This document shows, piece by piece, positions 1 through 5,605 of a DNA stretch of 5,661 nucleotides. Under the pieces are notes generated by a model, which was not told the DNA's origin, did no database searches, and worked only from the letters and a program-made list of their open reading frames with translations. Position 1 is the stretch's first letter, and every line of letters starts with the position of its first letter. Both the position numbers and the translations under genes were made by a program. Source of the DNA: Oscillospiraceae bacterium (lineage in GTDB: Bacteria; Bacillota; Clostridia; Oscillospirales; Ruminococcaceae); the NCBI GenBank assembly GCA_029240015.1, contig JARBTU010000125.1, positions 1 to 5,661 of the forward strand, read 5' to 3'.

Positions 1-538
1 AAACAACCAACCCCAAGAATATGAATCTTTCATATTGCATGATTTGAAAGTAAGTTCTCTCCGGTAAGAAATAGGTTGCAATTCTTGAGCCATCCAACGG
101 AGGAATAGGAATTAAATTAAAAACCGCTAACACAACATTAATAAAAATCACTTGTAACAAAAATTGACTCAAAAACCCATTGTCTGCTCCGAATACCCAT
201 GTAAACTTTAAAATAACCATGGCCAAAAAAGCAAGAACAAGGTTGGACATCGGTCCTGCCAAAGAAGAAATTGCCATACCCGCTTTGGGATTCCTGAAGT
301 ATCCGGGATTAATCGGCACCGGTTTTGCCCAGCCAAAGCCCACAAGAACCATTGCAATGGTTCCAAATAGGTCAAGATGCTTGATTGGGTTCAGTGTTAG
401 TCTTCCCATATTTTTTGCTGTTGGATCCCCAAGTTTATATGCTACATATCCATGTGCGCACTCATGAACCGGAAATGCGATTAAAAGAACAATCGCATTT
501 GTTATATATTGAAAAAATCTACTGGCTAAAAACTCCAT
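1..538 (-). CDS. M50 / site-2-protease-family membrane metalloprotease, C-terminus cut by window edge
   Basis: The reading frame starts at ATG 538-536 and stays open to the left edge, giving 179 residues without a stop. An AGGAG ribosome binding site lies at 552-548, 9 nt before the ATG. Residues 25-29 read HECAH, the HExxH zinc motif, inside a hydrophobic segment (about 14-34). A hydrophobic stretch SSLAGPMSNLVLAFLAMVIL follows at about 91-110. A further membrane segment (about 126-143) leads into NLIPIPPLDGSR (141-152), where D149 is the expected third zinc ligand. This order, HExxH early and the N-x-x-P-x-P-P-L-D-G motif late, is that of the compact site-2 protease subfamily without a PDZ domain (Bacillus YwhC-like), usually around 200-230 residues, so only the tail is missing. 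The family cleaves peptide bonds within or near the membrane; the substrate of this subgroup is not known to me. It has its own promoter, divergent from rpmB. The protease assignment is firm; the physiological role is open. Confidence 0.9.
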   Translation of the reverse strand, partial: MEFLASRFFQYITNAIVLLIAFPVHECAHGYVAYKLGDPTAKNMGRLTLNPIKHLDLFGTIAMVLVGFGWAKPVPINPGYFRNPKAGMAISSLAGPMSNLVLAFLAMVILKFTWVFGADNGFLSQFLLQVIFINVVLAVFNLIPIPPLDGSRIATYFLPERTYFQIMQYERFIFLGLVV

Positions 539-590
539 ACACCAATACTCCTAATCCATAATTTTCTTTTTTATGCTCTTTAGATATCTT

Positions 591-619
591 ATTATACTGG
601 GAATTCTTATAAATTACAA
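591..619 (-). promoter_or_regulatory. Sigma-A-type promoter of the M50 protease gene
   Basis: Read on the minus strand, TTGTAA (619-614) is followed after exactly 17 nt by a perfect TATAAT (596-591). Transcription would start near 584, leaving a leader of about 45 nt before the ATG at 538. No hairpin or other regulatory structure stands out in that leader. The match to the sigma-A consensus and the position directly ahead of the gene make this a strong call, though no start site has been measured. Confidence 0.75.
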
Positions 620-679
620 GTATGGCGTTTTGTTTTTTGGATTGTTTTTAATAATATTTACTTTTTTGTTGAAAAATAC

Positions 680-708
680 TTGATTTTATTTCACAAATCT
701 GATAGTAT
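680..708 (+). promoter_or_regulatory. Sigma-A-type promoter of rpmB
   Basis: TTGATT (680-685) and TAGTAT (703-708) are separated by exactly 17 nt, in very AT-rich DNA. Transcription would begin near 715, giving a leader of about 42 nt that carries the strong ribosome binding site at 741-749. The leader seems too short for a riboswitch or an elaborate autoregulatory structure. With the protease promoter at 591-619 it forms a divergent pair with about 60 bp between the two -35 elements. Confidence 0.7.
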
Positions 709-740
709 ATTAATATTGACTTTTTGCAAAAGCTCACTCG

Positions 741-749
741 AAGGAGGTG
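741..749 (+). promoter_or_regulatory. Ribosome binding site that fixes the rpmB start
   Basis: AAGGAGGTG is a near-perfect match to the 16S rRNA anti-Shine-Dalgarno sequence and lies 7 nt before ATG 757. A longer in-frame reading from a TTG at 724 would place this site inside the coding sequence and add 11 residues foreign to the bL28 family, so the 757 start is preferred. Confidence 0.9.
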
Positions 750-756
750 CCCACCC

Positions 757-945
757 ATGGCAAAATGCGACATCTGCGGTAAAGGTGTCACTTTCGGAAT
801 TAAGGTTTCCCACTCCCACAGAAGAAGTAATAGAACTTGGAAGCCTAATGTTAAGCGCGTAAAAGCAGTAGTAAACGGTACACCATGCCATCTCTATGCT
901 TGCACTCGTTGCTTACGTTCTAATAAAGTAACACGCGCCGTCTAA
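757..945 (+). CDS. rpmB: Large-subunit ribosomal protein bL28 (zinc-ribbon form)
   Basis: This 62-residue basic protein is a component of the 50S ribosomal subunit. It begins MAKCDICGKG and keeps the family pattern of an N-terminal segment rich in S, H and R (VSHSHRRSNRTWKPN, residues 17-31) followed by a short basic body. Cysteine pairs C4/C7 and C49/C52 form a CxxC...CxxC zinc ribbon, so this is the Cys-containing (C+) type; genomes with zinc-sparing paralogues carry forms lacking these cysteines. The length matches the short Firmicutes/Clostridia form. A strong promoter and ribosome binding site precede it and an intrinsic terminator follows 25 nt after the stop, so it is transcribed alone. 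The call is secure. Confidence 0.97.
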   Translation: MAKCDICGKGVTFGIKVSHSHRRSNRTWKPNVKRVKAVVNGTPCHLYACTRCLRSNKVTRAV

Positions 946-967
946 AATTAGATACGAAATCTGTCAT

Positions 968-1005
968 AAAAGCCAGTCCTGAAAAGGACGGGCTTTTTTG
1001 TTTTT
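968..1005 (+). terminator. Intrinsic terminator of rpmB
   Basis: The arms AGCC-A-GTCCT (971-980) and AGGAC-G-GGCT (985-994) pair around a GAAA tetraloop with a single A-G mismatch. The stem is extended by AAA (968-970) against TTT (995-997), and the run TTTTTTGTTTTT follows. It sits just after the rpmB stop. On the opposite strand the same hairpin is followed by only four or five U, so it could act weakly as a backup terminator for gpsA. Confidence 0.9.
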
Positions 1006-1014
1006 ATTTGCCTG

Positions 1015-1046
1015 ATCAGGGGGACATCAAATGATGTCCCCCTGAT
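1015..1046. repeat. Perfect 14-bp inverted repeat in the rpmB/gpsA convergent gap, probable terminator
   Basis: Left arm ATCAGGGGGACATC (1015-1028) and right arm GATGTCCCCCTGAT (1033-1046) match at all 14 positions around an AAAT loop. On the plus strand T-rich sequence follows (TTATTTTTCGTTTTT), so it can serve as a second rpmB terminator. On the minus strand it lies 16 nt after the gpsA stop but is followed by an A-rich stretch rather than a U tract, so there it is better suited to blocking 3' exonucleases or to stopping transcription by another route. A nested 10-bp palindrome CCTGATCAGG (1011-1020) overlaps the left arm and gives it an alternative partner. The GGGGGACA/TGTCCCCC arms resemble dispersed palindromic repeats of some Firmicutes, but a genome-wide count would be needed to say so. 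Confidence 0.8.
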
Positions 1047-1062
1047 TTATTTTTCGTTTTTC

Positions 1063-2073
1063 TTATAATGTTTTTTGCCATACCTGTTCATTTTCATGTC
1101 TTTTCGGACGATCCATCAGATTCTCAACACTGACTCTAATATCTTTGTGTTCATATAAAACTCCATGTAACTGCTCAACGATAGGCATTGTAACATCAAC
1201 CGACTTCGCAAGTTCCCATGCCGTTTTCGCCGCATGATATCCTTCCACCGTCCCGACGCGTTCAACTGCTTGCTGAGCGCTGAGCCCTTGTCCGATTAAG
1301 ATGCCCGCTCTTCTGTTTCGGCTGTGCATGCTTGTACAGGTTACAATCAAATCACCAATCCCCGCCAGACCTGCGAAAGTTGCTTCATGACCGCCCATGC
1401 ATACTCCAAGGCGCGCAATTTCGGCAATCCCACGAGTCATCAAAGCGGCTTTTGTGTTGTCTCCAAGACCCATTCCATCACATATCCCGGCACACACAGC
1501 GATAATGTTTTTAAGTGCTCCGCCAATCTCAACACCGATCACGTCATCGCTGACGTAAATTCTTAGGGTTTTATTCATTAAAATATCTTGAACGTATTCC
1601 GCGCTCTTACGATCCTCAGAAGCCGCCACAATCGTTGTAGGCATTCCCCTTGCAATTTCCTCCGCATGTGAAGGACCGGACAAAGCGACCACTTTTTCGG
1701 AATTCAACTCTTCTCCAATTACGGCAGACAAACGTTTTAAAGAACCTGCTTCCAGTCCTTTTCCCACATTCACAACAACTGTATTTTCAGAAACAAAAGG
1801 TTTCACACTTCTTGCAGTTTCCCTTACCGCAAAAGACGGAACCGCAAAAATGAGTAAATCTGCACCCTTTATTCTCTCCAAATCAGTAGTTAAACCAATC
1901 CCGTTTTCTATTGCTATTCCAGGCAATAATTTTCTGTTTTCTCCATAATTTCTTATTGCGTTGATTTCTTCTTCAAATTTGGACCACAAAACTACTTGAT
2001 GTCCATAATGATAAGACATCACAGCGAGTGATGTGCCGAAACCGCCCGACCCTAATATTGCAATACGTGCCAT
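1063..2073 (-). CDS. gpsA: NAD(P)-dependent glycerol-3-phosphate dehydrogenase
   Basis: GpsA is cytosolic and reduces dihydroxyacetone phosphate to sn-glycerol-3-phosphate, the backbone of bacterial phospholipids. The product has 336 residues, the usual family length. The N-terminal Rossmann fold shows GSGGFGT (8-14), a version of the GxGxxG nucleotide loop. Next come VNVGKGLE (101-108) with the conserved K105, SGPSHAEE (132-139), and GGALKN (184-189) with K188 at the expected catalytic position. The substrate-binding region continues through GDNTKAALMTRG (204-215) and SRNRRAG (251-257). ATG 2073 is chosen over an in-frame TTG at 2079 because GAGAGGG at 2090-2084 lies 10 nt from the ATG but only 4 nt from the TTG. 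It is the last gene of the run, 27 nt after plsY, whose product uses glycerol-3-phosphate. No key residue is missing. Confidence 0.96.
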   Translation of the reverse strand: MARIAILGSGGFGTSLAVMSYHYGHQVVLWSKFEEEINAIRNYGENRKLLPGIAIENGIGLTTDLERIKGADLLIFAVPSFAVRETARSVKPFVSENTVVVNVGKGLEAGSLKRLSAVIGEELNSEKVVALSGPSHAEEIARGMPTTIVAASEDRKSAEYVQDILMNKTLRIYVSDDVIGVEIGGALKNIIAVCAGICDGMGLGDNTKAALMTRGIAEIARLGVCMGGHEATFAGLAGIGDLIVTCTSMHSRNRRAGILIGQGLSAQQAVERVGTVEGYHAAKTAWELAKSVDVTMPIVEQLHGVLYEHKDIRVSVENLMDRPKRHENEQVWQKTL

Positions 2074-2083
2074 AAACAACCAT

Positions 2084-2090
2084 CCCTCTC
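2084..2090 (-). promoter_or_regulatory. Ribosome binding site that decides the gpsA start
   Basis: GAGAGGG reads 5'-3' on the minus strand, 10 nt before ATG 2073. The longer option, TTG at 2079, would leave only 4 nt and add just two residues, so the ATG is favoured. Confidence 0.6.
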
Positions 2091-2100
2091 AACAGTAATT

Positions 2101-2778
2101 TTAGCTATTTTTATCTGACGAAGCTTCTTGTTTCTTTTTTCCAAGCCTGCTTTCCGTTCCGTTTAACAAACGCTTGATGTTTCCTCTATGCATAAAAATA
2201 ATAATTGCCGCTATGGTTAGCGCCATAAAAGAATCCTGAAAAATGGTGTTGCTTTGTCTAATAAGTGCAAGGCAAAACGTCGCAATCGGGAATGATACTG
2301 CGGCCGCAATAGACCCCAGTGAAACATATCTGGAAATAACAACAAAAATAATAAAAATACTTAATACAATCGCCAACACAAGAGGATCAATAATGAGAAT
2401 TGCCCCCGCGCAAACAAGAATCCCTTTTCCTCCCTTAAATTTATAGTAAAGAGGAAACAGATGACCCAGCATTACAAAAAATGCAGAGATGTATCCACCG
2501 AATAAAATTCCTTCTGTGCCGCCGATAAAACTAAAAATCAGTTTGCCTAATAAAACGGCCACAATTCCTTTTGAAAAATCCCCAACAAGCGTTAACGCGG
2601 CCGGACCTTTCCCAAGCGTCCTTAAAACGTTCGTCATTCCTGCGTTTCCGCTTCCAAAATCTCTGATATCTTTTTTAGCAAAAATCTTTGTAATAATGAT
2701 GGCAAAGTTGATACTTCCAAGCAAATATGCCACCAATGCAACCGAAACAATTGCAGCAATTAAATATATAATATCCAC
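2101..2778 (-). CDS. plsY: Acyl-phosphate:glycerol-3-phosphate acyltransferase PlsY
   Basis: PlsY is an integral membrane enzyme that transfers an acyl chain from acyl phosphate (made by PlsX) to sn-glycerol-3-phosphate, giving lysophosphatidate. The 225-residue product has about five hydrophobic spans (near 4-30, 60-84, 92-110, 120-155 and 160-195). The three conserved cytoplasmic motifs are visible: S22 and the glycine-rich GSGNAGMTN (42-50) with R53; FKGGKGI (114-120) as the phosphate-binding loop; and HRGNIKRLLNGTES (197-210). Motif 1 has A-G-M where many members have I-G-A-T, a tolerated variation rather than loss of function as far as I can judge. The C-terminal tail (211-225) is short, charged and lysine/serine-rich. 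The start codon is GTG, 8 nt after GGAGGAA (2793-2787). It lies 36 nt after der and 27 nt before gpsA, which supplies its acceptor substrate. Confidence 0.95.
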   Translation of the reverse strand: MDIIYLIAAIVSVALVAYLLGSINFAIIITKIFAKKDIRDFGSGNAGMTNVLRTLGKGPAALTLVGDFSKGIVAVLLGKLIFSFIGGTEGILFGGYISAFFVMLGHLFPLYYKFKGGKGILVCAGAILIIDPLVLAIVLSIFIIFVVISRYVSLGSIAAAVSFPIATFCLALIRQSNTIFQDSFMALTIAAIIIFMHRGNIKRLLNGTESRLGKKKQEASSDKNS

Positions 2779-2786
2779 GATTATTG

Positions 2787-2793
2787 TTCCTCC
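2787..2793 (-). promoter_or_regulatory. Ribosome binding site supporting the GTG start of plsY
   Basis: GGAGGAA on the minus strand lies 8 nt before GTG 2778. A strong site at ideal spacing, with the first hydrophobic span beginning just after, makes the non-ATG start convincing. Confidence 0.75.
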
Positions 2794-2814
2794 AACATAT
2801 AAAAGTCAAAATTT

Positions 2815-4140
2815 TTACGAATCGCTGCCCCGCTCACGGACGATAAACCGTATCGGAGTGCCTTCCAGCCCGAAAGTTTCTCTGATTTCATTTTCTATAT
2901 AACGCTGGTAAGAGAAATGGAACAGGTCTGATTTGTTCACAAATGTAACAAAAGTAGGCGGCTTTGTAGAGGGCTGCGTCATATAAAAAATTTTAAGTCT
3001 CTTTCCCTTATCGGAAGGAGGCTGGACTCTCGCCGTGGCATAAGACAAAAGATCGTTAAGCATTCCCGTAGAAATTCTCATGGCGTTTTGTTCACTTACA
3101 TATTTAATCAGCTCATAAAGTTTGGTGATCCGTTGTCCTGTTTTTGCCGAAATAAAAATAAACGGTGCATAAGACATAAAACTGAAATCCGCTTCAAGAT
3201 TTTTTCGGTATTCGTTCATCGTCTTGTCGTCTTTTTCGACTGCGTCCCATTTGTTGACGGCAATAACACAAGCCTTTCCTCGCTCATGCGCATATCCTGC
3301 AACTTTACTGTCCTGCTCTGTGAACCCCATTGTTGCATCAATCATGATAACACAAACATCTGCTCTGTCTACTGCCATATATGCTCTTAAAACGCTGTAT
3401 CTTTCAATATTTTCTAAGACTTTTGATTTTTTTCTGATTCCTGCCGTGTCGATAAAGACAAACTTGCCTTGTTCATTTTGAATAACTGTATCCACGGCGT
3501 CTCTTGTCGTCCCAGCGATGCTGGAAACAATCATACGTTCTTCCCCAGCAATTTTATTGATTAAAGAAGATTTGCCGACGTTCGGCTTGCCAATCACAGC
3601 AACCTTTATATATTCTTCCCCATAATCATCTTCTGAATCCTCAGGCAGATGCTCAAAAACCGCATCAAGAAGATCCCCTGTTCCATGCCCATGCGCTGCG
3701 GAAACGGCTATAGGGTCGCCCAGTCCGAGATTATAAAACTCATAAAACTCCGCAGGAGGGTTTCCAACTCTGTCACATTTGTTTACGCATACAATAATCG
3801 GCTTCCCGCTTTTTAAAAGCATCGTTGCAACATCCGAATCGGTAGCTGTCACACCCGACTGCATATCAGTGACAAGAACGATAACCTGCGCACTTTGTAT
3901 CGCGAGTTCCGCCTGCCTTTTCATCTGGGATAAAATCACGTCATCGCTGTTCGGCTCAATTCCACCTGTATCGACCAACATGAATTCCTTGTTTCTCCAT
4001 TCGCATTCCGAATAGATTCTGTCCCGAGTAACCCCCGGGGTATCTTCCACAATGGATAATCTTTTTCCAATCAATTTATTAAACAAAGTTGATTTTCCGA
4101 CATTCGGTCTTCCAACTACTGCTACAATGGGTTTCGACAT
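2815..4140 (-). CDS. der: Ribosome biogenesis GTPase Der (EngA)
   Basis: Der is the double-domain GTPase needed for late assembly of the 50S subunit. The 441-residue product shows the complete family plan. Domain 1 carries GRPNVGKST (10-18, G1), DTPGVTRD (33-40), DTGG (57-60, G3), NKCD (120-123, G4) and a SAA motif (147-149, G5). An acidic linker, EDSEDDYGEE (167-176), follows. Domain 2 carries GKPNVGKSS (184-192), GTTRD (210-214), DTAG (231-234), NKWD (296-299) and SAK (331-333). The remaining 90 or so residues (about 350-441) form the KH-like domain that contacts rRNA and includes the family-typical FYMTQPSTKPPTFVTFVNK. The ATG at 4140 is preceded by GGGAGG (4153-4148) with 7 nt spacing. 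It lies 43 nt after the DUF512 gene and 36 nt before plsY, so it is the second gene of the operon. All nucleotide-binding motifs are intact in both domains. Confidence 0.98.
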   Translation of the reverse strand: MSKPIVAVVGRPNVGKSTLFNKLIGKRLSIVEDTPGVTRDRIYSECEWRNKEFMLVDTGGIEPNSDDVILSQMKRQAELAIQSAQVIVLVTDMQSGVTATDSDVATMLLKSGKPIIVCVNKCDRVGNPPAEFYEFYNLGLGDPIAVSAAHGHGTGDLLDAVFEHLPEDSEDDYGEEYIKVAVIGKPNVGKSSLINKIAGEERMIVSSIAGTTRDAVDTVIQNEQGKFVFIDTAGIRKKSKVLENIERYSVLRAYMAVDRADVCVIMIDATMGFTEQDSKVAGYAHERGKACVIAVNKWDAVEKDDKTMNEYRKNLEADFSFMSYAPFIFISAKTGQRITKLYELIKYVSEQNAMRISTGMLNDLLSYATARVQPPSDKGKRLKIFYMTQPSTKPPTFVTFVNKSDLFHFSYQRYIENEIRETFGLEGTPIRFIVRERGSDS

Positions 4141-4183
4141 TTTTTATCCTCCCAAAATTTCTAAACCGTAAATTTGTGTCTAT

Positions 4184-5494
4184 CTATTCTCCTAAAATTG
4201 CATCCAGCAATTCATATCCGTCGTTTTCGACCACCCTAACCTTGATGCCCAGCGATTCTTCTACTTGGCCTACCGTTACATCATCCAAAAAAATCTCGGT
4301 GTCTTTTCTAAGCATGCAGGACGGAATCAAAAGTTCGCTTCCCAAATCTTTTCCTTTAAGCTGCTTTATCAAATCCTGCCCCGTCACAAGTCCGGCAACG
4401 GTTATTTGATGTCCAAAAAAGTCATTGATAATACCATATACATTACAATCTAAATTATGCCATTTTTTCTTGGCTTCGTCAACCAAGCTTCCTAAAAAGT
4501 CACAAGCGGCAACACCTGTTGCTAGACTGGTTTTCCTTGGCTTTTTCAACTTAGTATGTTCTTTGTCTTCCACCGCCCAATGAAACTCTTCTCTTAAACT
4601 GGCAATCAGCCCTACTCCGTTTTCAAGCTGGCTGAACTCACCGTAATATTCACTGGAAGGAATCGGGATTCCGGCTTTTAAAAAGAATTCGTCTGCAGGA
4701 TACGCAAGTCTTGAACCTGTTTTTCGCTGAAATTCATCTGCAAAATCATTGATAATATCCACTACTTGTTTTGATATTTGCTCATTATATGATTGCATGT
4801 CAAACAGCCCATCACGATAGTCCGTTATCCCGACGGGAACACATGAAACACTCTGGACGTTTGGGTAGAGTTTTCCTAAATCACCAAGGCTTCCTTTCAG
4901 CTCGTCCCCGTCGTTAATACCCGGACATAAAACCAACTGACAATTGATTGATATGCCCGCTTCTGCAAGGCGCGGAATATATTTTAAACTCTCTCCCGCG
5001 TTTTTGTTTTTCATCATTTTTACACGGAGCTCAGGGTTGGTTGTGTGAACCGAAATATTAATCGGACTGATGTGCATACTGATAATTCTTTCAATATCAG
5101 TTTCCTTAATATTTGTAAGCGTGATATAGTTTCCGAATAAAAAACTCATTCTTGTGTCGTCATCTTTGAAATACAAGCTCTCTCTCAGCCCTTTGGGCAT
5201 TTGGTCTATGAAACAGAAGATGCATTTGTTCCTGCAGCTTCTTTGCTCATCCATAAGATAAGTATCAAACTCAAGCCCGATGTCCTCATATTCGTCTTTT
5301 TTGATTTGAACCTCACGTGTTTCTCCATCAACAGACGTTATTTCGAGCTTCAAGTTTTCTTCAGTAATATAAAACCTATAATCCAATACATCTATAATAG
5401 CATGATCATTAACAGAAACAAGCTGTTCATTATTTAATATTCCCGCTTTTTGTGCCAAAGAATCTTTTTTTACCTCTGAAATTTTAACCGCCAT
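4184..5494 (-). CDS. DUF512-family protein: PDZ domain + radical-SAM-type iron-sulfur cluster + DUF512
   Basis: The 436-residue product has three parts. Residues 1-66 look like a small PDZ domain (SLAQKAGILNNEQLVSVND, a ligand-groove-like start). C87, C91 and C94 form CxxxCxxCF, the site that holds the SAM-binding 4Fe-4S cluster in radical SAM enzymes; the barrel continues to about 215 with strands such as ISPINISVHTTNP and a further C185 and C190. From about 217 the DUF512 part begins with CVPVGITDYRDGL (218-230), then ADEFFLKAGIPIP (267-279), NDFFGHQITVAGLVTGQDL (357-375) and LLIPSCMLR...FLDD (388-405). No reaction is established for the family to my knowledge, so a radical-based chemistry is inference from the cluster motif. 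ATG 5494 follows GGAAGTGAG (5509-5501) at 6 nt. It is the first gene of the operon, directly ahead of der, an arrangement I recall as common in Clostridia, which hints at a role near ribosome assembly or the membrane. Confidence 0.9.
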   Translation of the reverse strand: MAVKISEVKKDSLAQKAGILNNEQLVSVNDHAIIDVLDYRFYITEENLKLEITSVDGETREVQIKKDEYEDIGLEFDTYLMDEQRSCRNKCIFCFIDQMPKGLRESLYFKDDDTRMSFLFGNYITLTNIKETDIERIISMHISPINISVHTTNPELRVKMMKNKNAGESLKYIPRLAEAGISINCQLVLCPGINDGDELKGSLGDLGKLYPNVQSVSCVPVGITDYRDGLFDMQSYNEQISKQVVDIINDFADEFQRKTGSRLAYPADEFFLKAGIPIPSSEYYGEFSQLENGVGLIASLREEFHWAVEDKEHTKLKKPRKTSLATGVAACDFLGSLVDEAKKKWHNLDCNVYGIINDFFGHQITVAGLVTGQDLIKQLKGKDLGSELLIPSCMLRKDTEIFLDDVTVGQVEESLGIKVRVVENDGYELLDAILGE

Positions 5495-5510
5495 GAGCCA
5501 CTCACTTCCG

Positions 5511-5529
5511 TTAAGAACATTTTAAGAAC
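5511..5529 (-). repeat. Paired 8-bp direct repeat ahead of the DUF512 gene
   Basis: GTTCTTAA occurs twice on the minus strand, at 5529-5522 and 5518-5511, with an 11-bp period, about one helical turn. The pair overlaps the candidate -10 element and lies just upstream of the ribosome binding site. That placement would suit an operator, but in AT-rich DNA a short repeat can arise by chance. Confidence 0.35.
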
Positions 5530-5545
5530 CAATTTTTAATCTCAA
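5519..5545 (-). promoter_or_regulatory. Weak candidate promoter for the DUF512-der-plsY-gpsA operon
   Basis: TTGAGA (5545-5540) and TAAAAT (5524-5519) read on the minus strand in the spacer after the rpmF terminator. The spacing is 15 nt, below the optimum of 17, so the match is only moderate. A promoter is expected here because the preceding terminator separates rpmF from the operon, but the alternative is that the operon depends on readthrough from rpmF. Confidence 0.3.
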
Positions 5546-5550
5546 TGGAT

Positions 5551-5598
5551 AAAAAGAATAAAAGGTAGGAGAAGGTTTGTTGATCCTCTCCTACCTTT
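5551..5598 (-). terminator. Intrinsic terminator of rpmF
   Basis: On the minus strand, AAAGGTAGGAGA (5598-5587) pairs with TCTCCTACCTTT (5572-5561), a perfect 12-bp stem. Two more G-C pairs across a one-base bulge lead to a roughly 9-nt loop. A U-rich tail TTTTATTCTTTTT (5563-5551) follows. The stem begins 7 nt after the rpmF stop codon. No T tract follows on the plus strand, so it works in the rpmF direction only. Confidence 0.85.
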
Positions 5599-5605
5599 AA
5601 GCGAC

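Noticed and set aside
180..467. 95-codon open frame on the plus strand
   Set aside because: It lies antisense to the M50 protease frame, which carries HExxH and PPLDG motifs; it has no ribosome binding site and a composition without domain character.
716..721. TTGACT as a second -35 element for rpmB
   Set aside because: The sequence 17 nt downstream (739-744) does not resemble a -10 element and falls at the ribosome binding site.
724..756. In-frame upstream extension of rpmB from a TTG
   Set aside because: It would run through the strong AAGGAGGTG site at 741-749 and add residues not found in bL28.
691..891. 66-codon open frame on the minus strand across rpmB and its promoter
   Set aside because: It is antisense to bL28, whose family identity, ribosome binding site and promoter are clear.
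2489..2902. 137-codon open frame on the plus strand
   Set aside because: It is antisense to plsY and the end of der, is rich in P, I, K and S as expected of a mirror frame, and lacks a start signal.
3088..3481. Two overlapping plus-strand open frames (100 and 85 codons)
   Set aside because: Both are antisense to the second GTPase domain of Der, which is intact and conserved.
4141..4183. Possible internal promoter before der (TTTACG-17-GGATAA)
   Set aside because: Both hexamers are poor and the -10 would overlap the der ribosome binding site; co-transcription from upstream is simpler.
4089..4453. Plus-strand open frames of 106 and 62 codons across the der/DUF512 junction
   Set aside because: They overlap two well-supported genes on the other strand and have no ribosome binding site.
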